From assembly GCF_001421705.1 (NCBI RefSeq), contig NZ_LMKO01000010.1:1-50636 (forward strand): a DNA stretch of 50,636 nt, in the 5' to 3' direction. This stretch comes from Xylophilus sp. Leaf220 (GTDB lineage Bacteria > Pseudomonadota > Gammaproteobacteria > Burkholderiales > Burkholderiaceae_C). This document shows, one piece after another, positions 24,187 to 33,914 of this stretch. Numbering within the stretch: the first letter of the stretch is position 1; each line of letters starts with the position of its first letter. The notes beneath the pieces are model-generated. The model made no database searches. It was given only the letters and a program-made list of their open reading frames with translations, and was not told the DNA's origin. The position numbers and the translations under genes are program-made.

Positions 24187-25169
24187 CGTTTCCCGCACCC
24201 GCGGCCGCCGAGGCGGCGGCACCCGCACCGGCCTTCGCCCTGAAGGAATGGAGCCACCACCATCTGGCCCGCGTCGAGCAGGCCCTCTCCGACTGGGTCG
24301 CGCAGGACGCGCCGGCCTCGCTGGGCGCGGCGATGCGCTATGCGGTGCTCGACGGCGGCAAGCGGCTGCGTCCGCTGCTGGTGCTGGGCGCTCGCGCCGC
24401 GGTGGCGCCCTTCGACGGGCAGATGCAGGGCCACGGCCTGGATGCCGCGTCGCTCGCCGCCGCGCTGGACGAGGCCGCGCTGCGCGCCGCCTGCTCGGTC
24501 GAACTGATCCACGCCTACTCCCTGGTCCACGACGACATGCCCTGCATGGACGACGACGTGCTGCGCCGTGGCAAGCCGACGGTCCATGTGCGCTACGGCG
24601 AGGCCGGCGCGCTGCTGGCGGGCGACGCGCTGCAGGCCCTGGCCTTCGAGCTGCTGGTGCCCGACACGGTGCCGGTGCCGCCCGCGGTGCAGGCCGCGCT
24701 CTGCCGCCGGCTGGCGGTGGCGGCCGGCCACACCGGCATGGCCGGCGGGCAGGCGATCGACCTGGCCAGCGTCGGCCTGCCCCTGACCGAGCCCGAGCTG
24801 CGCCACATGCACCGCCTGAAGACCGGCGCGCTGCTGGAGGCGAGCGTGCTGATGGGCGCCACCTGCGGTGCGGCGCCGGCACGCGCCCTGGCCGCGCTGC
24901 AGCGCTACGGTGCGGCGGTCGGGCTGGCCTTCCAGGTGGTCGACGACATCCTCGACGTGGTCGCCGATTCGGCCACCCTCGGCAAGACCGCCGGCAAGGA
25001 CGCCGCGCAGGACAAGCCCACCTACGTCTCGCTGCTGGGCCTCGACCGCTCCCGCGCCTATGCGGCCGAGTTGCTCGGCGACGCGCTGCAGGCGCTGGCC
25101 GATTCCGACCTGGCCGACACCGCCGCCCTGCAGGCGCTGGCCCGCATGGTGATCGACCGCTCGTCCTAG
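24183..25169 (+). CDS. ispA: Farnesyl diphosphate synthase (polyprenyl synthetase)
   Basis: This 328-aa short-chain prenyltransferase condenses IPP with DMAPP/GPP to farnesyl diphosphate. The first aspartate-rich motif is [10 protein letters not shown] (about residue 118) and the second is [28 protein letters not shown] and KTGALLEAS are all present. An N-terminal Ala/Pro-rich extension of about 18 residues and a loop insertion near residues 78-95 make it somewhat longer than E. coli IspA (299 aa). It is translationally coupled to xseB. Confidence 0.95.
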   Translation: MTFPAPAAAEAAAPAPAFALKEWSHHHLARVEQALSDWVAQDAPASLGAAMRYAVLDGGKRLRPLLVLGARAAVAPFDGQMQGHGLDAASLAAALDEAALRAACSVELIHAYSLVHDDMPCMDDDVLRRGKPTVHVRYGEAGALLAGDALQALAFELLVPDTVPVPPAVQAALCRRLAVAAGHTGMAGGQAIDLASVGLPLTEPELRHMHRLKTGALLEASVLMGATCGAAPARALAALQRYGAAVGLAFQVVDDILDVVADSATLGKTAGKDAAQDKPTYVSLLGLDRSRAYAAELLGDALQALADSDLADTAALQALARMVIDRSS

Positions 25170-25192
25170 GCCACGCCATGCCGATGCAGTGC

Positions 25193-25249
25193 CAAAACAT
25201 GCTCCAGCCGGCGCGGAACGCCGGCGACCAGCTATCAAAGATATAGCAA
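25193..25249 (+). repeat. Family A interspersed repeat, copy 4
   Basis: AAAACATGCTCCAGCCGGCG, the paired CGCCGGCG, then AGCTATCAAAGATATAGCA. It lies between ispA and dxs and ends 11 bp before the dxs ATG, so the second hairpin is close to the dxs ribosome binding region. Confidence 0.8.
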
Positions 25250-25259
25250 GAAGATCCGT

Positions 25260-27158
25260 ATGTCCCACGCCGATTCCAACGCCCACACGCCACCCGACGC
25301 CGCCGCGGGTGCCGCGCTGCTGCACCGCATCGACGATCCGGCGGCGCTGCGCGCCCTCTCGCGCGACGAGCTGAAGCAACTGGCCGGCGAACTGCGGGCC
25401 TACGTCATCGACAGCGTCTCGAAGACCGGCGGCCACCTCAGCTCCAACCTGGGCACGGTCGAGCTGACGATCGCGCTGCACGCGGTGTTCGACACCCCGC
25501 GCGACCGGCTGGTCTGGGACGTGGGCCACCAGACCTATCCGCACAAGATCCTCACCGGCCGGCGCGACCGCATGTCCACCCTGCGCCAGCAGGGCGGCCT
25601 GTCGGGCTTCCCGCAGCGGGCCGAGAGCGACTACGACACCTTCGGCACAGCCCACTCGTCGACCAGCATCTCGGCCGCCCTCGGCATGGCGATGGCCGCC
25701 AAGCAGAAGGGCGAGGACCGCCACGCGGTCGCGATCATCGGCGACGGCGCGATGAGCGCGGGCATGGCCTTCGAGGCGCTCAACAACGCCGGCGTGCTCG
25801 ACGGCAAGCTGCTGGTGGTGCTCAACGACAACGACATGTCGATCAGCCCGCCGGTGGGCGCACTCAACCGCTACCTGGCGCAATTGATGAGCGGCCGCTT
25901 CTATGCGGCCGCCAAGAACGTGGGCAAGAGCGTGCTGAAGGCCGCGCCGCCGCTGTTCGAGCTGGCCCGGCGCTTCGAGCAGCATGCCAAGGGCATGGTG
26001 GTGCCGGCCACGCTGTTCGAGCAGTTCGGCTTCAACTATGTCGGCCCGATCGACGGGCACGACCTGGATTCGCTGATCCCCACGCTCGAGAACATCAAGC
26101 TGCTCGACGGCCCGCAGTTCCTGCACGTGGTCACCAAGAAGGGCCAGGGCTACAAGCTGGCCGAGGCCGATCCGGTGGCCTACCACGGGCCGGGCAAGTT
26201 CGACCCGTCGGTGGGCCTGGTCAAGCCGGCCACCGCGCCCAAGACCACGTTCACCCAGGTCTTCGGCCAGTGGCTCTGCGACATGGCTGCGGCCGACGAG
26301 CGCCTGGTCGGCATCACCCCGGCGATGCGCGAAGGCTCGGGCATGGTCGAGTTCGAACGGCGGTTCCCGGGCCGCTACTACGACGTCGGCATCGCCGAGC
26401 AGCATGCGGTGACCTTCGCCGCCGGCATGGCCTGCGAAGGGCTGAAGCCGGTCGTGGCGATCTACTCGACCTTCCTGCAGCGCGGCTACGACCAGCTGGT
26501 GCACGACGTGGCGCTGCAGAACCTGCCGGTGGTGTTCGCGCTCGACCGCGCCGGGCTGGTCGGGGCCGACGGCGCCACCCACGCCGGCGCCTACGACATC
26601 GCCTTTCTGCGCTGCATCCCCAACATGGCGGTCGCCTGCCCGGCCGACGAACGCGAGTGCCGCCAGCTGCTCTCGACCGCCTTCGCGCAAAACCACCCGG
26701 TCGCCGTGCGCTATCCGCGCGGCGCGGGGGCCGGCACGGTGCCGCTGGCGTCGCTGGAAGCACTGCCCTATGCCGAGGCCGAGGTGCGCCGCCAGGGCCA
26801 GAGCGGCATCGCCATCCTCGCCTTCGGCACGCTGCTCTACGCGGCGCTGGAGGCGGCCGAGAAGCTCGACGCCACGGTGGTCAACATGCGCTGGGCCAAG
26901 CCGCTCGACACTGCGATGCTGCTGCGGGTGGCCGAGTCGCACCGGGCGCTGGTCACGGTGGAGGAGGGCTGCCTGATGGGCGGCGCCGGCAGCGCGGTGG
27001 CCGAGGCGCTGAACGCCGCCGGCATTGTGCGCCCGGTGCTGCAGCTGGGCCTGCCCGACCACTTCATCGAGCACGGCGACCCGGCGCGGCTGCTGGCGCT
27101 GGCGGGGCTGGACGCGACCGGCATCGCGGCCTCGATCGCCGCACGCTTCGGCGGCTGA
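25260..27158 (+). CDS. dxs: 1-deoxy-D-xylulose-5-phosphate synthase
   Basis: This 632-aa thiamine diphosphate enzyme makes DXP from pyruvate and glyceraldehyde 3-phosphate, the first step of the MEP isoprenoid pathway. It has the catalytic-region [13 protein letters not shown], the ThDP/Mg motif [18 protein letters not shown], the glutamate-containing [16 protein letters not shown] and [18 protein letters not shown]. Length matches the family. It is the third gene of the xseB-ispA-dxs operon and supplies precursors for IspA. Confidence 0.97.
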   Translation: MSHADSNAHTPPDAAAGAALLHRIDDPAALRALSRDELKQLAGELRAYVIDSVSKTGGHLSSNLGTVELTIALHAVFDTPRDRLVWDVGHQTYPHKILTGRRDRMSTLRQQGGLSGFPQRAESDYDTFGTAHSSTSISAALGMAMAAKQKGEDRHAVAIIGDGAMSAGMAFEALNNAGVLDGKLLVVLNDNDMSISPPVGALNRYLAQLMSGRFYAAAKNVGKSVLKAAPPLFELARRFEQHAKGMVVPATLFEQFGFNYVGPIDGHDLDSLIPTLENIKLLDGPQFLHVVTKKGQGYKLAEADPVAYHGPGKFDPSVGLVKPATAPKTTFTQVFGQWLCDMAAADERLVGITPAMREGSGMVEFERRFPGRYYDVGIAEQHAVTFAAGMACEGLKPVVAIYSTFLQRGYDQLVHDVALQNLPVVFALDRAGLVGADGATHAGAYDIAFLRCIPNMAVACPADERECRQLLSTAFAQNHPVAVRYPRGAGAGTVPLASLEALPYAEAEVRRQGQSGIAILAFGTLLYAALEAAEKLDATVVNMRWAKPLDTAMLLRVAESHRALVTVEEGCLMGGAGSAVAEALNAAGIVRPVLQLGLPDHFIEHGDPARLLALAGLDATGIAASIAARFGG

Positions 27159-27335
27159 GCGCCACCGCCGCGGCCCGCGCGGCAAGCTTGCAGTTTGCTG
27201 AATACCGGCACCGCCGCGCGGGAAAACCCGCTGCGCCGCCGCAAAAGACGATTCCTAGAATGGCCCCGACCCGGGGTGCGCTGCGCCGCTGCGCCACTGC
27301 CGGGATCGGTCTTTCCAAAAAATCGGAGTCAAGCC

Positions 27336-28415
27336 ATGGATCGTCGTTCCATCATCAAGCATGCCGGGATTGCCGGTGTCCTCGCCGCCGGCGCCGCGCC
27401 GGCCGTGCATGCCCAGGCCGCGGTGCGCTGGCGCCTGGCATCGAGCTTCCCCAAGCCGCTCGACACGATCTACGGCGGCGCCGAGACCTTCGCCAAGAAG
27501 GTCGGCGAGATGACCGGCGGCAAGTTCCAGATCAGCGTGCACGCGGCCGGCGAGCTGATGCCCGCACTCGGCGTGATCGACGGCGTGCAGCAGGGCTCGA
27601 TCGAGGCCTGCCACACCGCCGGCTACTACTTCTTCGGCAAGAACGAGGCCTTCGCCGTCGGCGCGGCCATACCGTTCGGCATGAACACCCGCCAGCTCAA
27701 CGCCTGGATGTACGAGGGCAACGGCCTGAAGCTGACGCGCGAGTTCTACGCCAAGTACAACATGGTCAACTTCCCCTGCGGCAACACCGGCGCGCAGATG
27801 GGCGGCTGGTTCCGCAAGGAGATCAAGACCGTCGAAGACTTCAAGGGCCTGAAGTTCCGCATCGGCGGCTTCGCCGGCCGCGTCATCGAGCGGCTGGGCG
27901 CCGTGCCGCAGAACATCCCCGGCGGCGAAATCTACCAATCGCTGGAGAAGGGCACGATCGACGCCGCCGAATGGATCGGACCGTACGACGACCAGAAGCT
28001 CGGCTTCAACAAGGTCGCGCCGTACTACTACTACCCCGGCTGGTGGGAAGGCACCCTGCAGCTCGACCTGCAGGTCAACCAGAAGGCCTACGACGCCCTC
28101 ACGCCCGAGTACAAGGCCATCGTGCAGGCCGCGGCCTCGCACGCCCACGTCGACATGCAGGCCAAGTACGACGCCCGCAACCCGACCGCGCTGAAGCAGC
28201 TGGTCGGCGCCAAGACCAAGGTCCTGGCCTTCCCGAAGCCGGTGCTCGATGCATCGTTCAAGGCCGCGATGGAGGTATACGCCGAGCTGGACGCGAAGAA
28301 TGCCGACTGGAAGACGTTGTACGCCGACTACCGCGCGTTCCAGAAGGACCAGCTGCTGTGGTCGCGCTTCGCCGAGGCGCGCTTCGACAGCTACATGCAG
28401 GGCGTCACCTTGTAA
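27336..28415 (+). CDS. TRAP transporter periplasmic receptor (DctP type), orphan
   Basis: This 359-aa DctP-family receptor has a signal peptide (MDRRSIIKHAGIAGVLAAGA..HAQA) and the signature FPCGNTGAQMGGWFRKEIK, with the conserved arginine region KFRIGGFAGRV. Segments PFGMNTRQ and AAEWIGPYDDQKLGF suit the subfamily that binds 2-oxo or aromatic carboxylates. The ATG at 27336 starts the signal peptide. No DctQ/DctM genes are adjacent. It is clearly related to the receptor at 39723-40802 and might share that permease. A family B repeat and an intrinsic terminator follow. Confidence 0.92.
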   Translation: MDRRSIIKHAGIAGVLAAGAAPAVHAQAAVRWRLASSFPKPLDTIYGGAETFAKKVGEMTGGKFQISVHAAGELMPALGVIDGVQQGSIEACHTAGYYFFGKNEAFAVGAAIPFGMNTRQLNAWMYEGNGLKLTREFYAKYNMVNFPCGNTGAQMGGWFRKEIKTVEDFKGLKFRIGGFAGRVIERLGAVPQNIPGGEIYQSLEKGTIDAAEWIGPYDDQKLGFNKVAPYYYYPGWWEGTLQLDLQVNQKAYDALTPEYKAIVQAAASHAHVDMQAKYDARNPTALKQLVGAKTKVLAFPKPVLDASFKAAMEVYAELDAKNADWKTLYADYRAFQKDQLLWSRFAEARFDSYMQGVTL

Positions 28416-28419
28416 GTAC

Positions 28420-28500
28420 ACCCCCAGGCTACGCGCTTCGCGTCTACGCCTACCCCCTCGCCGGGGGCAACACCGGTGGCCCGGCTAAGCCGGTTCCACG
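28420..28500 (+). repeat. Family B interspersed repeat, copy 3
   Basis: It begins CACCCCCAGGCTACGCGC a few bases after the dctP stop codon, with the palindromic CGCGCTTCGCG, CCCCCTCGCCGGGGG and CCGGCTAAGCCGG. It has the same order and the same position relative to a stop codon as the minus-strand copies. Confidence 0.8.
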
Positions 28501-28519
28501 GTGTTCTTGGTGAATGGAT

Positions 28520-28550
28520 CGCCGCCGCTTTTGGGCGGCGTTTTCGTTTG
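28520..28550 (+). terminator. Intrinsic terminator after the orphan dctP
   Basis: A 7-bp GC stem (CGCCGCC / GGCGGCG, loop GCTTTTG) is followed by TTTTCGTTTG, about 105 bp behind the stop codon and past the family B repeat. Confidence 0.75.
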
Positions 28551-28689
28551 CGTGGTGTTCGCGGTGTCTTTGCCCTCTTCGTGAGTAAGAATCCGGAGCC
28601 GCGCATCGCGGTCCATCGTATGCACGAGGGTTGCAACGATGCAGGCTGCCGCAAGATGCGAGCGGTCTTCGATCTGGAGGAGGCACTGG

Positions 28690-29832
28690 GTGACCGATGT
28701 ACGCAAGACAGGGCAAGGTGTTGCCGATGATTTGGAGGCGGGTGGCGCAGGCGGTCCTTCCGACCTCGATGGTGGGGCTGGCGAGTTCGTTCTCTACACC
28801 AGCGATGACGGGATCACCCGCGTTGAGATGCGAGTGGAAAACGGGTCGTTGTGGCTGAGCCAAGCCGAGATCGCCACGCTGTTCCAGACCACTCCGCAAA
28901 ACATCACCCAGCATGTCAAGGCCATCTATTTGGAGGGTGAAGCGGACCCCGGGGCAACCTGTAAGTCCGGCTTACAGGTTCGCCAGGAGGGCAGTCGCCA
29001 AGTAAGACGTACGGTGCGCCATTACAGCCTGGACGTCATCCTCGCAGTGGGCTACCGGGTCCGCTCGGCCCGCGGCACCCAGTTCCGCCAATGGGCTACG
29101 GCACATCTGAGCGAGTACCTGCTGAAAGGTTTCGTGGTCGACGACGAGCGGCTGAAGAATCCTCCCGTAGGCAAATCGTCGGTGCCCGACCGTTTCGGCG
29201 AACTGCTGGAGCGCATTCGCGATATCCGCGCCAGCGAACGACGCATGTACCTGCGGGTGCGCGAAATTTTCACCTTGGCCGCCGACTATTTGCCCACGTT
29301 GCCGGAAACCACGGCGTTCTTTCGCACTATTCAGAATAAGTTGCACTATGCCGTGTCCGGGCAGACCGCAGCCGAGATCATCCGTCGCCGTGCCGACCAC
29401 ACGCGGCCGCACATGGGCCTCACGAGCAGCCGAAAAGGTACGGTACAAAAGGCCGATGTCGGTGTGGCGAAGAACTACCTGGACGAGCGTGAAGTCACCG
29501 AACTCAATCGCATCGTCACCATGTGGCTGGACTTCGCCGAAGACCAGGCCATGCGCCGCAAGGAAGTCTTTCTGAAGGATTGGAGCGAGAAGCTGGATGC
29601 ATTCCTGAGCTTTAACGACAGGCAAGTGTTGGCAGGCGCCGGGACCGTTTCGCACGAACAGGCGGTCGTCCATGCGCAGGCCGAGTACGCGCGATTCGCC
29701 GCGCAGCGGCGTGCCGCACTTGAAAACGACGGGGCAGCGACCGCCGCATGGCTTGGCGGTGTAGCGCCCAACGACGAAAAAGCGGTGGGCGAACTGACGG
29801 GAGTGTCGAAGCAAATCGCCAAGAAGTCCTAG
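28690..29832 (+). CDS. RhuM-family protein, probably horizontally acquired
   Basis: This 380-aa protein resembles the virulence-protein RhuM family: LWLSQAEIATLFQTTPQNIT (winged-helix-like start), VRHYSLDVILAVGYRVRS, GTQFRQWATAHLSEYLLKGF, ERIRDIRASERR, FRTIQNKLHYAVSGQTAAEI and NRIVTMWLDFAEDQA. The GTG at 28690 follows a strong GGAGGAGG; an ATG at 28639 would read through that site. The biochemical function is not established; RhuM genes are often found in mobile or variable regions. Base composition is visibly lower in GC and codon use differs from neighbours, suggesting acquisition. No integrase or attachment site is visible. Confidence 0.85.
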   Translation: MTDVRKTGQGVADDLEAGGAGGPSDLDGGAGEFVLYTSDDGITRVEMRVENGSLWLSQAEIATLFQTTPQNITQHVKAIYLEGEADPGATCKSGLQVRQEGSRQVRRTVRHYSLDVILAVGYRVRSARGTQFRQWATAHLSEYLLKGFVVDDERLKNPPVGKSSVPDRFGELLERIRDIRASERRMYLRVREIFTLAADYLPTLPETTAFFRTIQNKLHYAVSGQTAAEIIRRRADHTRPHMGLTSSRKGTVQKADVGVAKNYLDEREVTELNRIVTMWLDFAEDQAMRRKEVFLKDWSEKLDAFLSFNDRQVLAGAGTVSHEQAVVHAQAEYARFAAQRRAALENDGAATAAWLGGVAPNDEKAVGELTGVSKQIAKKS

Positions 29833-29863
29833 GCGGCGAATTGCCATCTGCAGGAACGAGCCG

Positions 29864-30871
29864 TCAGCGCACTGCGTCGCCGTGGCGGTACTCGTGGGTG
29901 ATCGCGTCGAGCTTCGCCTTCAGGTCTGCGGGGATGGTGTAGCTTGCAGCGGCCAGCGTGGCGTCCAGTTGGTCGGGGCGGCTGGCGCCGAGGAGGGGAG
30001 CGGTGATCTGGGGGTGGGCCATGACCCAGGCGACGGCCAGGGTGGTGAGGGGCACGCCAGCCTCGTCGGCCAGGGCGCCGAGCTGCTCGACGGTTCCGAA
30101 GGCGCGCTCGTTCCAGTAGCGCTCCTGGTAGCGGTCGGCGGCATTGCCCAGGGTGAAGCGGGTGCCGGGCGTGGGCGCGGCGCCGGCGCGGTGCTTGCCG
30201 GTCAGCAGGCCGCCGGCAAGGGGGTTGTAGGGGATCACGCCCAGGCCTTCCTCGGCGGCGAGCGGCAGCAGCTCGCGCTCGATCTCGCGGAACAGCAGGC
30301 TGTAGCGCGGCTGCACCGAGACGAAGCGGGTGAGCCGCAGCACGTCGGCCCGCCCCAGCGCGCGGGCCAGCCGGTAGGCCAGGTAGTTGGACACGCCCAC
30401 ATAGCGCGCGCGGCCAGATTTGACGATGGTGTCGAGCGCCTCCACCGTCTCGTCGAGCGGGGTGTTCGGGTCGTCCGAGTGCAGCTGGTACAGGTCGACG
30501 TAGTCGGTCTGCAGCCGCGCCAGCGACGCGTCGATCGCCTGCAGCAGATGGCGGCGCGAGGCGCCCTGGTTGCGGGCGTGCGGGCCCATGATGCCCACCG
30601 CCTTGGTGGCCAGCACCACGCTCTCGCGCCGGCCGGGTGCGGCGCGCAGCCAGCGGCCGACGATCTCTTCGGTGCGGCCGGCGTTCTGCCAGCCGCCGCC
30701 CAGCGGATACACGTCGGCGGTATCGAGGAAATCGATGCCGCCCTCGGTGGCCTTGTCGAGGATCTGGAAGGCCACCGGCTCCTCGGTCTGCAGGCCGAAG
30801 GTCATGGTGCCGAGCGCCAGGCGCGAGACGACGAGGCCGGTGCGGCCGAGGCGGGTGGTGGGCAGGGTCAC
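29864..30871 (-). CDS. Aldo/keto reductase
   Basis: This 335-aa (beta/alpha)8 NADPH oxidoreductase has the catalytic tetrad D50, Y55, K90 and H131 (FLDTADVYP, LATKAVG, QLHSDDP). Strand-7 NPLAGGLLTGKH and the C-terminal cofactor-binding LLGASRPDQLDATL are present. Substrate is unknown; family members reduce aldehydes, ketones or sugars. It is divergent from the AraC-type gene across about 225 bp, which probably holds both promoters, and may be regulated by it. Confidence 0.92.
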   Translation of the reverse strand: MTLPTTRLGRTGLVVSRLALGTMTFGLQTEEPVAFQILDKATEGGIDFLDTADVYPLGGGWQNAGRTEEIVGRWLRAAPGRRESVVLATKAVGIMGPHARNQGASRRHLLQAIDASLARLQTDYVDLYQLHSDDPNTPLDETVEALDTIVKSGRARYVGVSNYLAYRLARALGRADVLRLTRFVSVQPRYSLLFREIERELLPLAAEEGLGVIPYNPLAGGLLTGKHRAGAAPTPGTRFTLGNAADRYQERYWNERAFGTVEQLGALADEAGVPLTTLAVAWVMAHPQITAPLLGASRPDQLDATLAAASYTIPADLKAKLDAITHEYRHGDAVR

Positions 30872-31097
30872 GGGTGTACTCCAGGCGAAGATCGGACGGA
30901 CGAGAGCTGCAGCATACGGACATCCGCGCAGGGATGCCGAGCGACCGAAGATGCGTGCGTATTCCGGGGCGCGGTCGCGGGTCGGCGGCGGCGCTGTTTC
31001 CGGTCACTCTAGCGCGCGCCGCATGGCCGTGCCCGCATAAGCTCAGGCGCAAAACTTCGTTGGCGGCGTGGCCGTGCGGTACCAGACTCGCGCGCCT

Positions 31098-32087
31098 ATG
31101 ACTGCGAACTCCGGCCTTTCGATCCGTGCCCTGGCGAATCCCGCGATGCCGCCGCCCGACCTCGATCTCGACCGGGTGGTCGATTGGCTGCTCGACGGCC
31201 TGGCCTGGGAAGCGAGCGTGTTCCACGTCGGCCAGTACTGCGGTCGCTGGCGCGCCTCCACCGCTGGCCGGGCCCGCGCCAGCTTCCACCTGGTGCTGGC
31301 CGGCCGCTGCTGGCTGCACCTGCCCGGCCGTCCGCCGGTGGCCCTGGGCCCGCGCGACGGCGTGTTCCTGATGCGCGACGTGCCGCACTTCCTCTCGCCC
31401 TACGAAGACGCCGCGATCGCCTGCGGCCCCTTGCCGATGCAGCCGCTGGGCACATCGGTCGACGTCGGTGCGACCGGGCTCGCCTGCGGCTTCTTCGCGT
31501 TCGGCGGGCCGATGCGCGAACTGGTGGCCGACGCGTTTCCGGCGGCGCTGGTGTTGCGCGCCGACGAGGCGCCGATGGCTTCGGCCGGCGCACTGTTCGA
31601 CCTGATGCGCGACGAGGCGCGGCGGGTGGGCAGCATGCCCTCGTCGGTGATGGACCGGCTCACCGGCCTGCTGTTCTTCTATGGCCTGCGCGAGGTAGCG
31701 CGCGGCGACGCACAGGTGCGCGGCCTTTGGTCGCTGCTGCGGCGGCCCGGCTTCGCGCCGTTGGTGGCCGACCTGCTGCAGTCGCCCGGCAGGCCGTGGT
31801 CGGTGGACGACATGGCGCAGCGGGTGCACCTGTCGCGGGCCGCGTTCTTCCGGCAGTTCGCCGCGGCCTGCGGCCAGCCGCCGCTGCAGTTCCTGCTGCT
31901 GCTGCGGATGCAGATCGCGGCCCGCAGGCTGGCGCAGGGCGAGCCGATCGCGCAGGCGGCCGAGGCGGTGGGCTATGCCTCCTACGCCGCGTTCTCGCGG
32001 GCCTTCAAACGGGTGATGGGCGCCCAGCCCGGGGCCTGGCAGCGTCGCCACACCCGCGCGCCGGCGCTGGCCGCCGCCGCCGTGTGA
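31098..32087 (+). CDS. AraC-family regulator with cupin-type sensor domain
   Basis: The 329-aa protein has an N-terminal cupin-like domain (SFHLVLAGRCWLHLPGRPPV, about 50-200) and a C-terminal AraC pair of helix-turn-helix motifs (WSVDDMAQRVHLSRAAFFRQF and IAQAAEAVGYASYAAFSRAF, about 235-315). I used the ATG at 31098; a GTG at 31068 is possible. It lies between the divergent aldo/keto reductase and the downstream AhpD-acyl-CoA-dehydrogenase-ABC operon, and could control either. Confidence 0.88.
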   Translation: MTANSGLSIRALANPAMPPPDLDLDRVVDWLLDGLAWEASVFHVGQYCGRWRASTAGRARASFHLVLAGRCWLHLPGRPPVALGPRDGVFLMRDVPHFLSPYEDAAIACGPLPMQPLGTSVDVGATGLACGFFAFGGPMRELVADAFPAALVLRADEAPMASAGALFDLMRDEARRVGSMPSSVMDRLTGLLFFYGLREVARGDAQVRGLWSLLRRPGFAPLVADLLQSPGRPWSVDDMAQRVHLSRAAFFRQFAAACGQPPLQFLLLLRMQIAARRLAQGEPIAQAAEAVGYASYAAFSRAFKRVMGAQPGAWQRRHTRAPALAAAAV

Positions 32088-32224
32088 ACGCCCGTGCCGG
32101 CGGCGATGGCTTTGGTGCGCACCCGATACGAACGGCCATAAATGCAAGACGCCCAGGCATTGCCCCGTCGCCGCCGTGGCACGACGATGCAGCCATCCCC
32201 CCTCCGGCCCTCGCCGTTCCGACC

Positions 32225-32821
32225 ATGACCCGCCTCGCACTCCACACCGCCGCCACCGCGCCCGAAGCCAGCCGCCCCGCCGTCGAGCGGGCCGCCACCG
32301 CCAATGGTTTCCTGCCCAACCTGGTCGGCATCCTGGCGAATGCGCCGGTGGCGCTGGAGGCCTACCAGACGGTGTCGCAGATCAACGGCCGCACCGCGCT
32401 TTCGCTGGCCGAGCGCGAGGTGGTGCAGATCACCGCGGCCCGGGTGCACGGCTGCGATTTCTGCGTGGCGGGGCACAGCAAGGTCGCGCTGCGGCAGGCG
32501 GGCCTCGACGCCGCCGCGGTCCGTGCGCTGCAGGCCGGCAGCGACACCGGGCAGGCGCGGCTCGACGCGGTGCGCGTCTTCGCCGAAGCGGTGATCGTCA
32601 CCCGCGGCCAGGTGACCGACGCGGCGCTGCAGGCCTTCCGCGCGGCCGGCTTGGGCGACCAGGAGGCGCTGGAGGTGGTGCTGGGCATCAGCCTGGCCAC
32701 GCTCTGCAACTTCGCCAACAGTCTCGCGCAGAGCCCGGTCAACCCTGAGCTGCACCCCTGGCTGCCAGGCGGAGCGGCCCTGGCCGCCGATGCGAGCGCC
32801 GGGGCGGCCCGTGCTGGCTGA
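32225..32821 (+). CDS. AhpD-like / carboxymuconolactone-decarboxylase family protein
   Basis: The 198-aa protein has the AhpD-fold active motif [12 protein letters not shown] with its CxxC pair (about residues 75-82), preceded by [14 protein letters not shown]. CxxC members are alkylhydroperoxidases or thiol reductants. It is the first gene of an apparent operon, overlapping the next gene. Its pairing with an acyl-CoA-dehydrogenase-like protein and a nitrate/sulfonate-type ABC transporter suggests protection against peroxide made by a flavin reaction, which is inference. Confidence 0.85.
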   Translation: MTRLALHTAATAPEASRPAVERAATANGFLPNLVGILANAPVALEAYQTVSQINGRTALSLAEREVVQITAARVHGCDFCVAGHSKVALRQAGLDAAAVRALQAGSDTGQARLDAVRVFAEAVIVTRGQVTDAALQAFRAAGLGDQEALEVVLGISLATLCNFANSLAQSPVNPELHPWLPGGAALAADASAGAARAG

Positions 32822-33914
32822 GGAACTGCGTACGTGGCTGGCCGGCCACGCCGAATCGCTCGATGCCGAGGCCACCCATGCGCACGAGGTGGTGCCGCGC
32901 CTGGCGCAGGCCGGCCTGTTCGGCCTGGGCGTGCCGCAGGCGGCGGGCGGGCAGGGCGGCAGCACCGCAGATGCGGTAGAGGCGATCGCCGCGGTGGCGG
33001 GGCAGTCGCTGGCGGCCGCCTTCGTCTTCTGGGGGCAGCGCTCCTTCATCGAATATTTGCTGCAGTCGCCCAACGCGGTGCTGCGGGAGCGCGCGTTGCC
33101 GGCCTTGCTGCGCGGCGAGATCGCGGGTGCATCGGGCCTGTCCAACGCGATGAAGTACCTGGGCGGCATCGCCGAACTGCAGGTGCATGCGACCGATGCG
33201 GTTGGCGGCCGGGGCTGGCTGCTGCAGGGCCGGGTGCCGTGGTGCACCAACCTGCGCGGCGGCGCGCCGGGCGACTTCCTGGCGGCGGTCGCCGTGCAGC
33301 GCCCCGGCGGTGGCCCGCCCTTCGTCGCGGCGCTGCCGGCGGGCCGGGCCGGCCTGCAGCGCAGCCCCGACCTCGACCTGATCGCGCTGCGGGGCAGCAA
33401 CACTGCGGCGCTCGATATCGACACTTTGCCGCTCGGCGCGTCCGACCTGCTGCATCCCGACGCGAACGCCTGGCTGCCCCAGGTACGGCCCGCTTTCCTG
33501 GCGCTGCAGTGCGGCCTGTCGATCGGGCTGGCGCGTGCAGCGCTGTCCACCGCCGCCGAGGCGGCTGGTTCCGCACGCGGCGTGCTGGCCGCGCCGGTGG
33601 AGCGGCACGGCCGCACACTCGGCCAGACGGTGGAGGCACTGAATGCGGGATTGCAGAACGGCAGCTTCGTCACACAGCCGGCGGCCCTGTTCCGGCTGCG
33701 GCTCGCGCTGGCCGATCTGGCGCAGCAGGCGGTGCATCTCGAACTGCTGGCCGGCGGCGGAAAGGCATACCACCGGGACCAGCCGCTGAGCTTCGCGCGC
33801 CGCTGGCGCGAGGCCGCGTTCATCCCGATCGTCACGCCCAGCGTGACCCAACTGCAGGGCGCGCTGCAGGCGCACTACGCCGCCGGTGCCGCGCAGGCCG
33901 CAACGGCTTCCTGA
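32790..33914 (+). CDS. Acyl-CoA-dehydrogenase-family flavoprotein
   Basis: The 374-aa protein has the acyl-CoA dehydrogenase architecture: an N-terminal helical domain, the middle beta domain (GWLLQGRVPWCTNLRGGAPGDFL, about 145-167), and a C-terminal helical domain ending with RRWREAAFIPIVTPSVTQLQ. The usual EGT-type segment and an obvious catalytic glutamate are not visible, which recalls flavin-dependent monooxygenases of this fold such as the DszC/SfnC group. The first ATG (32790) overlaps the AhpD-like gene by 32 bp; a GTG at 32811 would reduce that. Its stop overlaps the ABC ATPase start (TGATG). It may be a desulfurisation-type monooxygenase rather than a beta-oxidation enzyme. Confidence 0.75.
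   Translation: MRAPGRPVLAEELRTWLAGHAESLDAEATHAHEVVPRLAQAGLFGLGVPQAAGGQGGSTADAVEAIAAVAGQSLAAAFVFWGQRSFIEYLLQSPNAVLRERALPALLRGEIAGASGLSNAMKYLGGIAELQVHATDAVGGRGWLLQGRVPWCTNLRGGAPGDFLAAVAVQRPGGGPPFVAALPAGRAGLQRSPDLDLIALRGSNTAALDIDTLPLGASDLLHPDANAWLPQVRPAFLALQCGLSIGLARAALSTAAEAAGSARGVLAAPVERHGRTLGQTVEALNAGLQNGSFVTQPAALFRLRLALADLAQQAVHLELLAGGGKAYHRDQPLSFARRWREAAFIPIVTPSVTQLQGALQAHYAAGAAQAATAS

Noticed and set aside
24075-27185. A 1036-residue open frame on the minus strand across ispA and dxs
   Set aside because: It is antisense to two well-recognised genes, has Arg/His/Gln-rich low-complexity sequence and matches no family; long antisense frames are common in very GC-rich DNA.
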